Positions 25,353-33,986 of a stretch of 64,000 nt of DNA are shown piece by piece. The DNA lies in contig JADLDI010000060.1 in NCBI GenBank assembly GCA_020846745.1, forward strand, positions 62,001-126,000, in the 5' to 3' direction. Position numbers and translations under genes: made by a program. Each line of letters begins with the position of its first letter. The stretch's first letter is position 1. Source of the stretch: Bryobacterales bacterium. Its GTDB lineage: Bacteria > Acidobacteriota > Terriglobia > Bryobacterales > Bryobacteraceae. The notes under the pieces were generated by a model that was given only the letters and a program-made list of their open reading frames with translations, was not told the origin of the DNA and searched no databases.

Positions 25353-26333
25353 ATGCAGAACCAGTTGTATTGGGAATGGCAAACCGCAGGGGTGCTGGAA
25401 TCAGTCGGCCGATCGGACCTTGCCGAGCGACAGAGAATTCGCAGCAAATCACAATGCAGAACTGCGGTGTGTCTGCAAGTCGCATTTGCAGTAGTGGCCT
25501 CGGCCGCTATGGCAGCGACGCTGATACTCATGGCACTGCAGTGGGAGGCGCGAAAACTGCTCGACACAGAAGATATGAGCACACGTCCGCGCTGGGTCAC
25601 CGCCGGACCTGAGTTGCTGCGCACTGGCGCCACTCCTCATCTCAGTGGAATTAACAAGAACTACGTCAGGCTCGCGGAACACTCGCCCTATCTCCGGATG
25701 GCTGTGCTTGCCATCGAAGACCGGCACTTTTACGATCACCGGGGTATCGACTGGTGGCGCACTGGGAGGGTTAGCCTCGATTTTGCTGTGTATGGAATGA
25801 AACCACGCGGCACATCGACGCTGACCCAGCAACTGGCGCGAACCTTGTACCTGTCGCCTCAGCGGACCCTGCGAAGGAAGGTGCGTGAGGCCGTGCTGGC
25901 GATGGAGATGGAAAGGCGCTGGACCAAGGATGCGATCTTTGAACGGTATCTGAATGTGGTCCCGATGGGCATGGGAACGGCCGGGTATATGAGAGGGGTC
26001 AATGCGGCGGCGAGGGAGCACTTTGGTAAGACGGTGAGGGAACTGACGCTCGCCGAGGCGAGCCTGATCGCCGGTTCGATTCAATCGCCGGGGCGTCTGA
26101 ATCCCCGTAAGTATCCCGAACGTGCGCGGGTCCGGCGGAACGCAGTATTACAAGCCATGTGGCGCAACGGCATGATCAGCGCTGCTGAACTGGCCGGCGC
26201 GATGAAAGCACCGCTTGGGCTGGTTGAGTTTGGCGGTTCGAACGCGGTGGCTCCTGACTTTCCGGACGGTGGGATTATGCGCGACGTGCGGCCCGTGGCG
26301 AGTATCGTCAGATCACGGAGAACGGCCGGATGA
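25353..26333 (+). CDS. Monofunctional peptidoglycan glycosyltransferase-like protein (GT51)
   Basis: A 326-residue protein with one N-terminal membrane helix (about 45-65, VAFAVVASAAMAATLILMAL) and a GT51 domain: motif 1 AIEDRHFYDHRGID with the catalytic Glu, motif 2 GTSTLTQQLART, motif 3 RKVREAVLAMEMERRWTKD and NVVPMGMGTAGY. It lacks the transpeptidase domain of class A penicillin-binding proteins, so it should only polymerise lipid II glycan strands. A spare transglycosylase under sigma-54-type control fits envelope repair. The downstream gene starts inside its stop (ATGA overlap). Confidence 0.88.
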   Translation: MQNQLYWEWQTAGVLESVGRSDLAERQRIRSKSQCRTAVCLQVAFAVVASAAMAATLILMALQWEARKLLDTEDMSTRPRWVTAGPELLRTGATPHLSGINKNYVRLAEHSPYLRMAVLAIEDRHFYDHRGIDWWRTGRVSLDFAVYGMKPRGTSTLTQQLARTLYLSPQRTLRRKVREAVLAMEMERRWTKDAIFERYLNVVPMGMGTAGYMRGVNAAAREHFGKTVRELTLAEASLIAGSIQSPGRLNPRKYPERARVRRNAVLQAMWRNGMISAAELAGAMKAPLGLVEFGGSNAVAPDFPDGGIMRDVRPVASIVRSRRTAG

Positions 26334-27976
26334 GCGAGACTGCAGCGGACCGTCTGGTCGAGACCCTGCTGGCTTGGGGAATCGACACGATCTTCGGGCT
26401 GCCAGGCGACGGTATCAACGGGATCATGGAAGCCCTGCGACGTCGCCGGGACCGCATCCGGTTTATCCACGTCTGTCATGAAGAAGCAGCGGCCTTTATG
26501 GCGACGGGATACGCCAAGTTCACCGGGCAGTTGGGATGCTGCCTCGCGACCTCCGGACCCGGCGGGGTTCACCTGCTGAACGGTCTTTATGACGCGAAGC
26601 TCGATGGAGCTCCGGTACTGGCGATCACGGGGCTGCAGTACCACGACCTGGTAGGAACGATGACCGCGCAGGATGTCGCGCTCGACAGGCTGTTCATGGA
26701 TGTTGCGGCATTCAATGAACGCGCAATGGGGGCGGCGCACATCGAAAATCTGGTGAACCTGGCGTGCCGGACGGCGATTGCGCGGAAGGGGGTGGCGCAC
26801 ATTACCATCCCTTCCGACATCCAGGCCCACAAAATGACCGAGGACAAACGGTCGCGCCGGAACAAAGAGAATCGCAGCGCCTCGATTGAGGCTCGGGGAG
26901 TGCTTGTACCGCCCGGGCAGGACTTGGGGCGCGCGGCGGAGATCCTCAATAGCGGAACAAAGATCGCGATGTTGGTGGGACAAGGCGCTCTTGGTGCAGG
27001 TGTAGAGGTGGAGCGCCTGGCGGAATGCCTGGGCGCTCCCATTGCTAAGGCATTGCTGGGCAAGGCGGTGGTTCCCGACGATAGCCCGTTGACGACCGGC
27101 GGTATTGGAATGTTGGGCACACTGCCCTCGCGAAAGGTACTGCAGGAGTGCGACACGCTACTGATCGTCGGGTCGACCATGCCATACCTGGAGTTTTATC
27201 CAAAGCCGGGTGCGGCACGGTGTGTGCAGATCGATCTGGACCCGGAGCGAATCGGGTTGCGATACACGGTGGATGTTGGGCTCGTCGGCGATGCAAAGCC
27301 GACGATTGAGGCGTTGCTACCGCTCCTTGAATCCAAGGGCGATCGTTCGTTCCTGAATCAGGCTCAGGAGGCGATGCGGCATTGGAATGGCATGATGCTC
27401 GAAGAGGCTTCGAGCCCGAACAAGCCATTGCAACCGCAGGTGGTGGCGCATGAACTCGGCATGCGGATACCGGAGAATGCGATTGTGACCGGCGATTGCG
27501 GATCGGTCACATTCTGGTGGGCGCGGCATATTCCGGCCAAACGCGGCCAGATGTTCTCGACCTCCGGCACCCTGGCGAGCATGGGCAGCGGGCTGCCCTA
27601 CGCGATTGCAGCGCAGTTGGCGCATCCGAACCGTCCGGTGTTCACATTAGTGGGCGACGGCGGTTTCCTGATGTCGATGGCTGAGCTGGCTACTGCCGTG
27701 CGATACAGATTGCCGGTGCGCATCCTGCTCATTCAGAATCGAACGTTGGGCATGATCCGCTGGGAGCAGATGTTTATGGAAGGGAATCCGGAGTATGGGT
27801 GCGATTTGCCGGACGTGGACTTTGCCGGATTTGCCCGGGCGTGCGGGGCGGCAGGTTTCGTTGTCGACGACCCGAAGGATTGTGGACGTGTGCTGGAGGA
27901 AGCGCTGGCTGTGGATGGACCCGTGCTGATAGAGGCGCGTGTCGATCCACAGACACTCCCGATACCGGGCAAGTAA
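26330..27976 (+). CDS. Thiamine-diphosphate enzyme, pyruvate oxidase / acetolactate synthase-like
   Basis: A 548-residue protein with the three ThDP-enzyme domains: an N-terminal PYR domain with FGLPGDGINGIMEAL and the activating Glu in CHEEAAAFMATGYA, the central domain (about 190-330), and the C-terminal PP domain with the ThDP/Mg motif GDGGFLMSMAELATAVRY...NRTLGMI. It is closest in feel to PoxB-type pyruvate:quinone oxidoreductases, but acetolactate synthase-like carboligases cannot be excluded. The C-terminal membrane-binding helix of PoxB is not evident. It is translationally coupled (4-bp overlap) to the GT51 gene, an unusual pairing. Confidence 0.83.
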   Translation: MSETAADRLVETLLAWGIDTIFGLPGDGINGIMEALRRRRDRIRFIHVCHEEAAAFMATGYAKFTGQLGCCLATSGPGGVHLLNGLYDAKLDGAPVLAITGLQYHDLVGTMTAQDVALDRLFMDVAAFNERAMGAAHIENLVNLACRTAIARKGVAHITIPSDIQAHKMTEDKRSRRNKENRSASIEARGVLVPPGQDLGRAAEILNSGTKIAMLVGQGALGAGVEVERLAECLGAPIAKALLGKAVVPDDSPLTTGGIGMLGTLPSRKVLQECDTLLIVGSTMPYLEFYPKPGAARCVQIDLDPERIGLRYTVDVGLVGDAKPTIEALLPLLESKGDRSFLNQAQEAMRHWNGMMLEEASSPNKPLQPQVVAHELGMRIPENAIVTGDCGSVTFWWARHIPAKRGQMFSTSGTLASMGSGLPYAIAAQLAHPNRPVFTLVGDGGFLMSMAELATAVRYRLPVRILLIQNRTLGMIRWEQMFMEGNPEYGCDLPDVDFAGFARACGAAGFVVDDPKDCGRVLEEALAVDGPVLIEARVDPQTLPIPGK

Positions 27977-28080
27977 GCCACTTGGTGAACCGGCGAAGCG
28001 ATACGAAGTCCGGTGAACAGGCCGCGGAACGCAGGAGGATGGAAGTTGCCATCCGTTCCCGATTCCCTCTGGCTACTTAC

Positions 28081-28086
28081 TATAAT
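28081..28086 (+). promoter_or_regulatory. Consensus -10 box upstream of tatA
   Basis: TATAAT, an exact sigma-70 -10 box, about 108 bp before the tatA ATG. No good -35 box at 17 bp. Two tandem copies of GGGCGGGGAA (28104-28123) lie in the leader. Confidence 0.4.
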
Positions 28087-28193
28087 GATGTGAAGGGGAG
28101 AACGGGCGGGGAAGGGCGGGGAAGGCGCCAGCTTGACTCGACCGAGAGGCGGTTCCTACAATAGAGGCGTAACGCATCCCGTAAGGAGGCCGC

Positions 28194-28361
28194 ATGAGAT
28201 CTATCGGCGTCCCTGAGCTGATCATCATTTTGGGTATCGCAGTTCTGCTTTTCGGCGGGCGGAAGATCCCCGAGGTGGCCAAGGGCTTAGGCGAAGGTAT
28301 CAAGAACTTCAAGAACGCTCTGAAGAGCGATGAGAAGGCGGAAGAGAAGAAGCAGGCGTAA
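28194..28361 (+). CDS. tatA: Sec-independent translocase protein TatA/E
   Basis: A 55-residue TatA-type protein: the short N-terminal helix starts at [20 protein letters not shown], with the hinge F-G and the following amphipathic helix [20 protein letters not shown], then a charged tail. It oligomerises to form the passage for folded twin-arginine substrates, several of which are encoded in this window (10956, 12705, 50779). AGGAGG precedes ATG 28194. TatB and TatC are not nearby. A strong terminator follows. Confidence 0.95.
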   Translation: MRSIGVPELIIILGIAVLLFGGRKIPEVAKGLGEGIKNFKNALKSDEKAEEKKQA

Positions 28362-28425
28362 GCGGCCTAGCGAGCCCGGCTGTTGCACCTTAAATAGCTG
28401 GCGGAAGAGATTCCAAGAAAACAAG

Positions 28426-28464
28426 AACCCCGCAGTCACGATCACTGCGGGGTTTGAACTTTTT
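28426..28464. terminator. Bidirectional terminator between tatA and HU gene
   Basis: A perfect 11-bp stem AACCCCGCAGT / ACTGCGGGGTT with a 7-nt loop. T-rich on the right (TTTGAACTTTTT) and A-rich on the left, so it can stop both convergent transcripts. Confidence 0.88.
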
Positions 28465-28506
28465 GTAAGGTGGGGGAGGTTTTATCCGTCTGCGGGCAGG
28501 CTGTTG

Positions 28507-28815
28507 CTACTTGCTTTTTTTCGGCGGAACGATTGCGTCTTTGACAGCCTTGGCTACGCGGAACTTTACGACCTTCTTGGCCGGGATTTTGATCGACTCA
28601 CCCGTAGCAGGGTTGCGACCCATACGCGCCTTGCGCTCGACCCGCACGAGGCGGCCAATGCCGGGCAGCACGAACACGCCGTTCTTTTTGGTTTCGGTGA
28701 CGGCGGTAGCCGCATAAACTTCCAACATCTGCTTGGCGATCTTTGAGGCCACGCCACAGGTGTCGGCGATCTTCTTGGTGAACTGAGTTTGCGTCATTCT
28801 TTTGATTTCGGCCAT
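28507..28815 (-). CDS. HU-family DNA-binding protein
   Basis: A 102-residue HU/IHF protein. MTQTQFTKKIADTCGVASKIAKQML forms the helical dimerisation part (cited in part: TQTQFTKKIADTCG), and MGRNPATGESIKIPAKKVVKF the beta-arm and core with the DNA-intercalating Pro in RNPATGE. It bends and compacts DNA. ATG 28815 has AAGGAGC directly upstream; the open frame continues to 28983 but that extension is not HU-like. It could act as the architectural factor at the sigma-54 promoters in this region, which is inference only. Confidence 0.95.
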   Translation of the reverse strand: MAEIKRMTQTQFTKKIADTCGVASKIAKQMLEVYAATAVTETKKNGVFVLPGIGRLVRVERKARMGRNPATGESIKIPAKKVVKFRVAKAVKDAIVPPKKSK

Positions 28816-29005
28816 GATGCTCCTTATTTCCCAATGTTTCCCCCACGCCTCGACGGGCTGAGCTTCAGACAGCCCAAAACAAGACAGGGCAGAAATGTTT
28901 GCTGCTTCATAATAGCCAAACAGATTGGGGCTGTAAAGAGCAAAGAGGCCTGGAATGCCTGTTTTTTTAGGGGTCCGACGCATATCGCATGGTTGGATCG
29001 CCTGA

Positions 29006-29036
29006 TTGACGAGGGTTTGGCGGCAGCCGGTATGCT
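29006..29036 (+). promoter_or_regulatory. Sigma-70-like promoter for alpha/beta hydrolase gene
   Basis: TTGACG (29006-29011), 19-bp spacer, TATGCT (29031-29036). The start would fall about 7 nt before ATG 29049, giving a very short leader without a Shine-Dalgarno sequence. Confidence 0.4.
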
Positions 29037-29048
29037 AGAAGATCGGAA

Positions 29049-29951
29049 ATGACGTGGCTGGCAGTGGGGATCGGTGCAGTAGTTCTACTGGTATTGTTGG
29101 TGGCCTTGGTACTGGCGGAAGGCATCTTGCACGTGCGTCAAGAGTGCCGGATTGCTCCTGACAACACGGCAGCGGCCCTGTTGAAGGGCAACTTTCAGGA
29201 AGTCTCGATTCAAGCTGCCGATGGGCTGGCGCTACGGGCGTGGTACTTTCCGGCAAAGGCGGACCAGCGGACCGTTTGCGTCCTGCACGGGTTTACGGAC
29301 AGCCGGTCAGGCATGCTGGACCATATCCGGTTGTTCCTCGAACTTGGTTACGGCGTGCTTGCTCCGGACAGTCGCGGACACGGGACGAGCGATGGGAACC
29401 TGGTGACCTTCGGTGAGCGGGAGGCCGATGACGCTTGTCTTTGGGCGCACTGGCTGAGGGGTCGGCGGAATGGGGCGAGTCCTGTGGCGTTTGGACAGTC
29501 GATGGGGGCGGCAGTGGCGCTTCTGAGCGCGCCCAAAGCACGATGGGCGGCCGTGATCGCGGAGGCGGGGTTCACGCGGTTTGCGGAGGTGGCTGCCGAG
29601 AAGGTGGCGGACCGCTTTGGATTACCTCATGGGTTGGGTCGATTGGCAATGTGGCCGACTGCTTGGGTGGGGATGGTCTACGCCCGTGCCCGGTATGGCG
29701 TGGTTCTCAACGGGCCGGCGCCGGTGGATGTGATCGGCAAGCTGTCGATGCCGGTCCTGCTGATTCACGGTGTTCGGGACGCGTCGATCCGGGTGAAACA
29801 TTCGCGGGCGCTCATGCAGGCCGCGGCGGGCAAGGCGGAATTGTATGAGGTGGCCGAAGGAGGACATACGGATTCGGTGATGGTGGATCCCCACTATCGC
29901 GAACGAGTGTCGCGTTTCCTTACTGCACGGAGAGCCGTAGGTCGAGAATGA
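29049..29951 (+). CDS. Membrane-anchored alpha/beta hydrolase
   Basis: A 300-residue protein: N-terminal membrane helix (about 2-24) then an alpha/beta-hydrolase fold. The oxyanion region is VCVLHGFTDSRSGML, the nucleophile elbow AFGQSMGAAVA (Ser), the acid Asp in LIHGVRDASI, and the His in EGGHTDSV. It belongs to the BEM46/YqkD-like serine hydrolases facing the periplasm; substrate unknown. The 3' end overlaps the convergent gene by 32 bp. Confidence 0.85.
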   Translation: MTWLAVGIGAVVLLVLLVALVLAEGILHVRQECRIAPDNTAAALLKGNFQEVSIQAADGLALRAWYFPAKADQRTVCVLHGFTDSRSGMLDHIRLFLELGYGVLAPDSRGHGTSDGNLVTFGEREADDACLWAHWLRGRRNGASPVAFGQSMGAAVALLSAPKARWAAVIAEAGFTRFAEVAAEKVADRFGLPHGLGRLAMWPTAWVGMVYARARYGVVLNGPAPVDVIGKLSMPVLLIHGVRDASIRVKHSRALMQAAAGKAELYEVAEGGHTDSVMVDPHYRERVSRFLTARRAVGRE

Positions 29952-30495
29952 CTTTCACGGCTTTGTCGCCGATTTCGATGGCCTGCACCTCGAGTCCGGA
30001 GAGCGCCACCGTATAGGAGCCGTTCTGGGGTTGTTCGAGGATCTTGCGGGCGGCGTCGAGAAGTTGAATGGAGAAGTCACGTTCAATGGTGGCGGCCAGT
30101 GTCTGGCGGACCTTGCGGATGTAGTAGGAGTCAGCGTTAGGGCTGCGCACCTCGACATTCTTGAGGGCCAGTTTGCCTCCCTTGTGATACGGCGTGGCGA
30201 GGATGTCGGCTTCAAAACTGTCGCCCAGCCCAATGCACCGGCCGAACATGTCCAACGCACTCTTCCCGGTAAATCGCGTGCGGATGCTGATCCGCCCCTG
30301 GTCGGAACTGACCCGAGGCTTTTCGAGGTAGGCGAAATTGCACGGTGTGGTTTTCGATCCACGAACGTACTTGCGGCCCTCTTGCGTAAAGACCTGATTG
30401 GCAAGCACACGCTCGAGCATCGAGAAATGTACCTCGATCTGTGTCGCCGCATAGCAGGCCGGAATCAGGTGCAGGAAAATGAGCAGGAAGCGCAC
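29920..30495 (-). CDS. Hypothetical exported protein
   Basis: A 191-residue protein starting with GTG, with a clear signal peptide (MRFLLIFLHLIPACYA). The mature chain alternates beta strands (QIEVHFSMLERVLANQVF, GRISIRTRFTGK, KLALKNVEVRS), one amphipathic helix (RKVRQTLAATIERDFSIQLL) and more strands. This pattern recalls lipid-binding or LEA2/TULIP-like secreted domains, but I do not recognise a family. Tail-to-tail with the hydrolase at 29049-29951. Confidence 0.6.
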   Translation of the reverse strand: MRFLLIFLHLIPACYAATQIEVHFSMLERVLANQVFTQEGRKYVRGSKTTPCNFAYLEKPRVSSDQGRISIRTRFTGKSALDMFGRCIGLGDSFEADILATPYHKGGKLALKNVEVRSPNADSYYIRKVRQTLAATIERDFSIQLLDAARKILEQPQNGSYTVALSGLEVQAIEIGDKAVKVILDLRLSVQ

Positions 30496-30557
30496 AGGAT
30501 TGGAGGACGGCGCAGCGGCCGTCCTCCCTGAGTCTAGCCGATCCGATCGATTGTCAA

Positions 30558-30995
30558 CTAGAGCCTGAAGCCCGCGTACCGAAGCTCGGCCGCGAAGTAG
30601 GTTTTGGCGTTCTTCTCGCCATTGCGGATGATGGAATTGGCGAGCATGCCCGCGCTAAACGATTCCTCTGTCGATCCGCTTTTCACCACAATCAGGCGCT
30701 CAATCGTGCGCGAGAAGGGTCCCACTACCTTTTGCGATTCGTCCAGTTCCACGGACATATGACTCGGAACAACCTGACGCGCGAAATTCAGCACTTTCAA
30801 GCCGGTCTCGTGCGTCGCAAAAGAGATAGGATTCAGGAATGGCCACGAAAAGTGTAGGTTCCAGGGACCAGTCCAGCGAGCGCGCTCGAACGTGAAACCG
30901 GTATCGGTACCATCGGCTAGATAAGATTTGCCCGTATCGGGATCGAAAAAGATCCCGGAATAATCGGGCAATTCAGCAACCTGCACAGCAGTCAT
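30558..30995 (-). CDS. Hypothetical protein
   Basis: A 145-residue soluble protein without signal or membrane segments. It starts MTAVQVAELPDYSGIF and contains an aromatic-rich stretch (ARWTGPWNLHFSWPFLNPIS). ATG 30995 has GAGG 6 nt upstream, better than the Met four codons earlier. No family recognised. A conserved 18-bp element (31132-31149) lies 137 bp upstream; the same element occurs 123 bp upstream of the SEC-C gene. Confidence 0.55.
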   Translation of the reverse strand: MTAVQVAELPDYSGIFFDPDTGKSYLADGTDTGFTFERARWTGPWNLHFSWPFLNPISFATHETGLKVLNFARQVVPSHMSVELDESQKVVGPFSRTIERLIVVKSGSTEESFSAGMLANSIIRNGEKNAKTYFAAELRYAGFRL

Positions 30996-31131
30996 GAAAC
31001 ACCTCATTAATGAGTGGTCAACGGACGGGTAAAGTCCGCAGCCGGTTCCAAGCTACACCCGCAAACTTTTCAGACCCCCCGATCGTTTTCCGCAAGTCGC
31101 TGAAATGAAGGGAAAAATAAATTTCAATTAG

Positions 31132-31149
31132 TTGTGAATGAACTTTTTC
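31132..31149. repeat. 18-bp dispersed element, copy 1
   Basis: TTGTGAATGAACTTTTTC, identical to 45304-45321. Both copies lie in AT-rich intergenic DNA in the same orientation, 137 and 123 bp upstream of minus-strand genes. On the minus strand it reads GAAAAAGTTCATTCACAA. It could be a regulator site or an upstream promoter element. Confidence 0.55.
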
Positions 31150-31188
31150 TGCCTTGGCGAAAAAAAAGAGAATAGAGAAGCGCGCAAG

Positions 31189-32217
31189 CTACGGCTGCTG
31201 TGGAAGCGCGGTCTGCCGGACACCTTTTACCAGGTTGACCAGCTTCTGGAAGGCTGACCAACGGGCCGTTTGGGAAAGGCCGCAGTCGGGCGCGAAGGAA
31301 AGCGATTCCGGCGGGGCGTGTCGCAGGCATAGCGCGACGCGGCGGGCGATTTCCTCGGGCGTTTCAATGTAGTAGTTCTTGACGTCGACGATACCGACTG
31401 CTATGTGTTTGCCCGTTTCAACGATGGAGCGGATCACTTCGATTTCGGCGAACTCGCGGTTGGCCATCTCGAGGTGAATCTCATGAACATTCAGATGGAG
31501 GAAGTGCGGGAACAGGGGGGCGTACCGGCGCGGGGCGACGGCACGGCCTTTATAGCTGCCGAAGCAGAGGTGGGTGGAGAGGCGGCAGCGGTCCTGAACA
31601 TCGCGAACCGTACGGTTGAAGATATCGACGAGGCGCGCGGGGTCCACCTTGTGGGCGTAGCAGGACATGGACGGTTCGTCGATGCAAATCTCGGTACATC
31701 CGGCTTCAATGAGTGCTTCGAGTTCACAGTAAACGATTCGGAGCAAGGCTTCCGTGATGGCCCAACGGTCAGGGTACTGCTCGTTGGGCAGAAGGCGTCC
31801 GGCAAGGGTATAGGGGCCGGGAACGGAGGCCTTAAGCACGGGGCCGCGCGATTGGGGCGCTAAGCGGCGCAGGCGGCGGAATTCTTCAACAACGCCCAAG
31901 CCGTTGGGCGCGGCGAGGGTGCCGGTGATGCGGTGCTGGCCGCGCTGGTCGTGTGCTGGTGGTCCGAAGCGGCGTGCGGGCGCCGATTCACGCTCGATGC
32001 CCGTAAGGTACCCATAGAAGGACAAGTTGAAATCGAAGCGGGTTTGTTCGCCGTCGGTGATGACATCGAGGCCGGCGGCCACCTGGTCGTGAATGGCGCA
32101 GCGGACGGCATCGTCCTGCAGTTCGCGGATGTCGTCAGGTCCGAACCGTTCGAGGTGTTGCGAAGCGAACTCGAGCCAACCCGGAAAGGGATACGAGCCG
32201 ACAACAGTCGTCTTCAT
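31189..32217 (-). CDS. MetE-core protein (cobalamin-independent methionine synthase II-like)
   Basis: A 342-residue protein, only the catalytic C-terminal half of MetE. Entry motif TVVGSYPFP, then the folate/active-site block ASVPGPYTLAG, zinc ligands His-x-Cys in STHLCFG, Glu in EIHLEMANREF and Cys in APDCGLSQ, so the thiol-activating zinc site is intact. Such core MetE proteins move methyl groups to thiols, from donors that differ between families. Here it is the last gene of a carbohydrate-type operon and overlaps the SDR gene by 4 bp, which suggests it removes a methyl group from the pathway substrate rather than making methionine. That role is inference. Confidence 0.82.
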   Translation of the reverse strand: MKTTVVGSYPFPGWLEFASQHLERFGPDDIRELQDDAVRCAIHDQVAAGLDVITDGEQTRFDFNLSFYGYLTGIERESAPARRFGPPAHDQRGQHRITGTLAAPNGLGVVEEFRRLRRLAPQSRGPVLKASVPGPYTLAGRLLPNEQYPDRWAITEALLRIVYCELEALIEAGCTEICIDEPSMSCYAHKVDPARLVDIFNRTVRDVQDRCRLSTHLCFGSYKGRAVAPRRYAPLFPHFLHLNVHEIHLEMANREFAEIEVIRSIVETGKHIAVGIVDVKNYYIETPEEIARRVALCLRHAPPESLSFAPDCGLSQTARWSAFQKLVNLVKGVRQTALPQQP

Positions 32218-32909
32218 GAGAACCTCCAGCCCGCGTCGATTGTTAGAACTTCTCCCGTTATATAGCGCGATTCGGGTGACAGGAGAAACAAGGCGGAGCG
32301 GGCGATGTCTTCAGCAGAGAGCAAGTCGTGCGCGAGAGGTTGTTTGGATTGAATGAACTTGAGAATGCGCGAATCGGACTGGGCGCGGGCCGACATGGGA
32401 GTGCGTACGAGACCTGGGGCGATGGCATTTACCCGGATATTGAAATTGGCGTAGTAGGACGCCATGGACTTAGTGAGGGAGATCAGGCCACCTTTGGCAG
32501 TTGCGTAGGCGTGGGTAGCGAAGTGGGTGGATTCGGGATAATCGGCTAGAACGCTGGCGATGTTAACAATCGCGCCTTGGCGTTTGTTGGCGATCCAGTA
32601 TTGCAGCACCGCGCGGGACACGTTGAAGGCGGTGGTCAAGTTGGTGTCGAGCGTGAAGCGCCAGCCATCGTCAGAACATTCGTGCGCAGGTCCGTCGCCA
32701 AAGCGGCGGCCAGATGCACCGGCCACGTTGAACAGCCCGTCGATGGACCCGCATTCGGCGATGGCGTCCTGCAGGGCGGATTCGGCGGAGGCGGGCTTGG
32801 TGAAGTCGTAAGTAGGGAGCCCGGCGAGAAACACCTGATGGCCTGCGCCGCGGCCTAACTCGGCAGTGGCCGCGGCGATGCCGGTGGTGCCGGTGACCAG
32901 TATGTTCAT
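32214..32909 (-). CDS. Short-chain dehydrogenase/reductase
   Basis: A 231-residue classical SDR: the cofactor loop is TGTTGIAAA (third Gly replaced by Ala), NVAG in place of NNAG, active-site Ser in IVNIASVL, Tyr-x3-Lys in HAYATAKGG and the C-terminal GEVLTIDAGW. It oxidises or reduces a hydroxyl with NAD(P). Third gene of the operon that runs from the SIS gene to the MetE-like gene, 6 bp after the Gfo/Idh/MocA gene. Confidence 0.9.
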   Translation of the reverse strand: MNILVTGTTGIAAATAELGRGAGHQVFLAGLPTYDFTKPASAESALQDAIAECGSIDGLFNVAGASGRRFGDGPAHECSDDGWRFTLDTNLTTAFNVSRAVLQYWIANKRQGAIVNIASVLADYPESTHFATHAYATAKGGLISLTKSMASYYANFNIRVNAIAPGLVRTPMSARAQSDSRILKFIQSKQPLAHDLLSAEDIARSALFLLSPESRYITGEVLTIDAGWRFS

Positions 32910-32915
32910 CTTAAG

Positions 32916-33986
32916 TTAATAACTAACGCGTACCCAGCGCTTGGAGCGCATGGACTTATACCCGGCGTCGAGGATCAGGTTGACGATGTAGCCATCCTCG
33001 TAGGTTTCGCGAGGCGTCGCGCCCGTGCGAACACAATCGACGAAGTGCTTCATTTCGGCCTGATACCCGTAAGCGAAGGCTTCTTCGGGGAGAGGGCGGG
33101 TCCAGCCAAAGTCGATATCGGCTTTCTCGATGACGTAGCCCGCGGTCTTCGACGTGAAACTGGCGATGGGCGTAGAGCGCGTCACGTCGGTGAAGATAGA
33201 GCCTTCGGAACCGTGCACTTCATTACGAAGGTCGAGGCCGCCTTTGGTGGTCCAGGAAAGCTCGCAATGGGCGATTCCGCCGGATGAGAAACGCAGGACG
33301 AGTAACGCGTTGTCCTCACCCTTAGTCTTAGCGGTGTGGACGAGCGTGTCTCCCCACGACATGACTTCGACCACCTTGTCCTGTTTGCCGTAGAAGTAGC
33401 GAGCGGCTTCGATGCAATGGCAGGCCAGGTCGTTGAGGGCTCCGCCTCCGGTTTTATCGATATCCCAGAAATGCGGGGAGTGAGGACCGGAATGCGATTC
33501 GCGCGAGCGGACCCATACGACGCGGCCGATTGCGCCGGATTCGATGGTTTGGCGCGCTTTGACGACGGCGGGCGAGAACACCTCTGTCTCAGCATAGCCG
33601 TGGATGGCGCCCGACTTGGAGGCGGCGGCCGCAGCCGCACGGAACATCTGTTTGGCTTCAGCGGCGTTCCGTGCGAGGGGTTTCGTGCAGACTTGGTGGC
33701 GTTGCTGCCTGGCCAGCAAGGTTGCGACGGGGAGGTGAGCTTCGTTGGGGAGCGCGATGATAAACAGGTCGATATCATCGCGTGCGATTAGAGCCTCTAA
33801 CTTGTCCGTCGGCTCTGGAATTGCCCATTGCTTGGCGAACGCTTTGGCGCGGCGCACGGTTTGGGAATAATTAGAGACGACCTGCTGATTATTGACGTCG
33901 GCGAGGCCGAGCATGTAAAAATTCGCGACAAAGCCGGAGCCGATGAGGCCGATGCGAACGGGGCGGTTATGAACGGGTTCAGGCAT
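32916..33986 (-). CDS. Gfo/Idh/MocA family oxidoreductase
   Basis: A 356-residue NAD(P)-dependent sugar or inositol dehydrogenase-like protein. The Rossmann start is RIGLIGSGFVANFYM, the EKP-type motif is TKPLA (Lys), and the catalytic region GGALNDLACHCIEAARYF holds the conserved Asp and His. Known members oxidise myo-inositol, glucose or amino sugars. It overlaps the SIS gene by 8 bp and precedes the SDR gene. Confidence 0.92.
   Translation of the reverse strand: MPEPVHNRPVRIGLIGSGFVANFYMLGLADVNNQQVVSNYSQTVRRAKAFAKQWAIPEPTDKLEALIARDDIDLFIIALPNEAHLPVATLLARQQRHQVCTKPLARNAAEAKQMFRAAAAAASKSGAIHGYAETEVFSPAVVKARQTIESGAIGRVVWVRSRESHSGPHSPHFWDIDKTGGGALNDLACHCIEAARYFYGKQDKVVEVMSWGDTLVHTAKTKGEDNALLVLRFSSGGIAHCELSWTTKGGLDLRNEVHGSEGSIFTDVTRSTPIASFTSKTAGYVIEKADIDFGWTRPLPEEAFAYGYQAEMKHFVDCVRTGATPRETYEDGYIVNLILDAGYKSMRSKRWVRVSY

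Noticed and set aside
28104..28123. Tandem GGGCGGGGAA repeats as the start of a repeat array
   Set aside because: Only two copies of a simple GC-rich unit; no array.
28901..28918. Sigma-54 promoter for the HU gene
   Set aside because: GG-N10-GC is present on the minus strand, but the -12 box is AAGCA and the -24 box TGGCTA; too weak to separate from chance.
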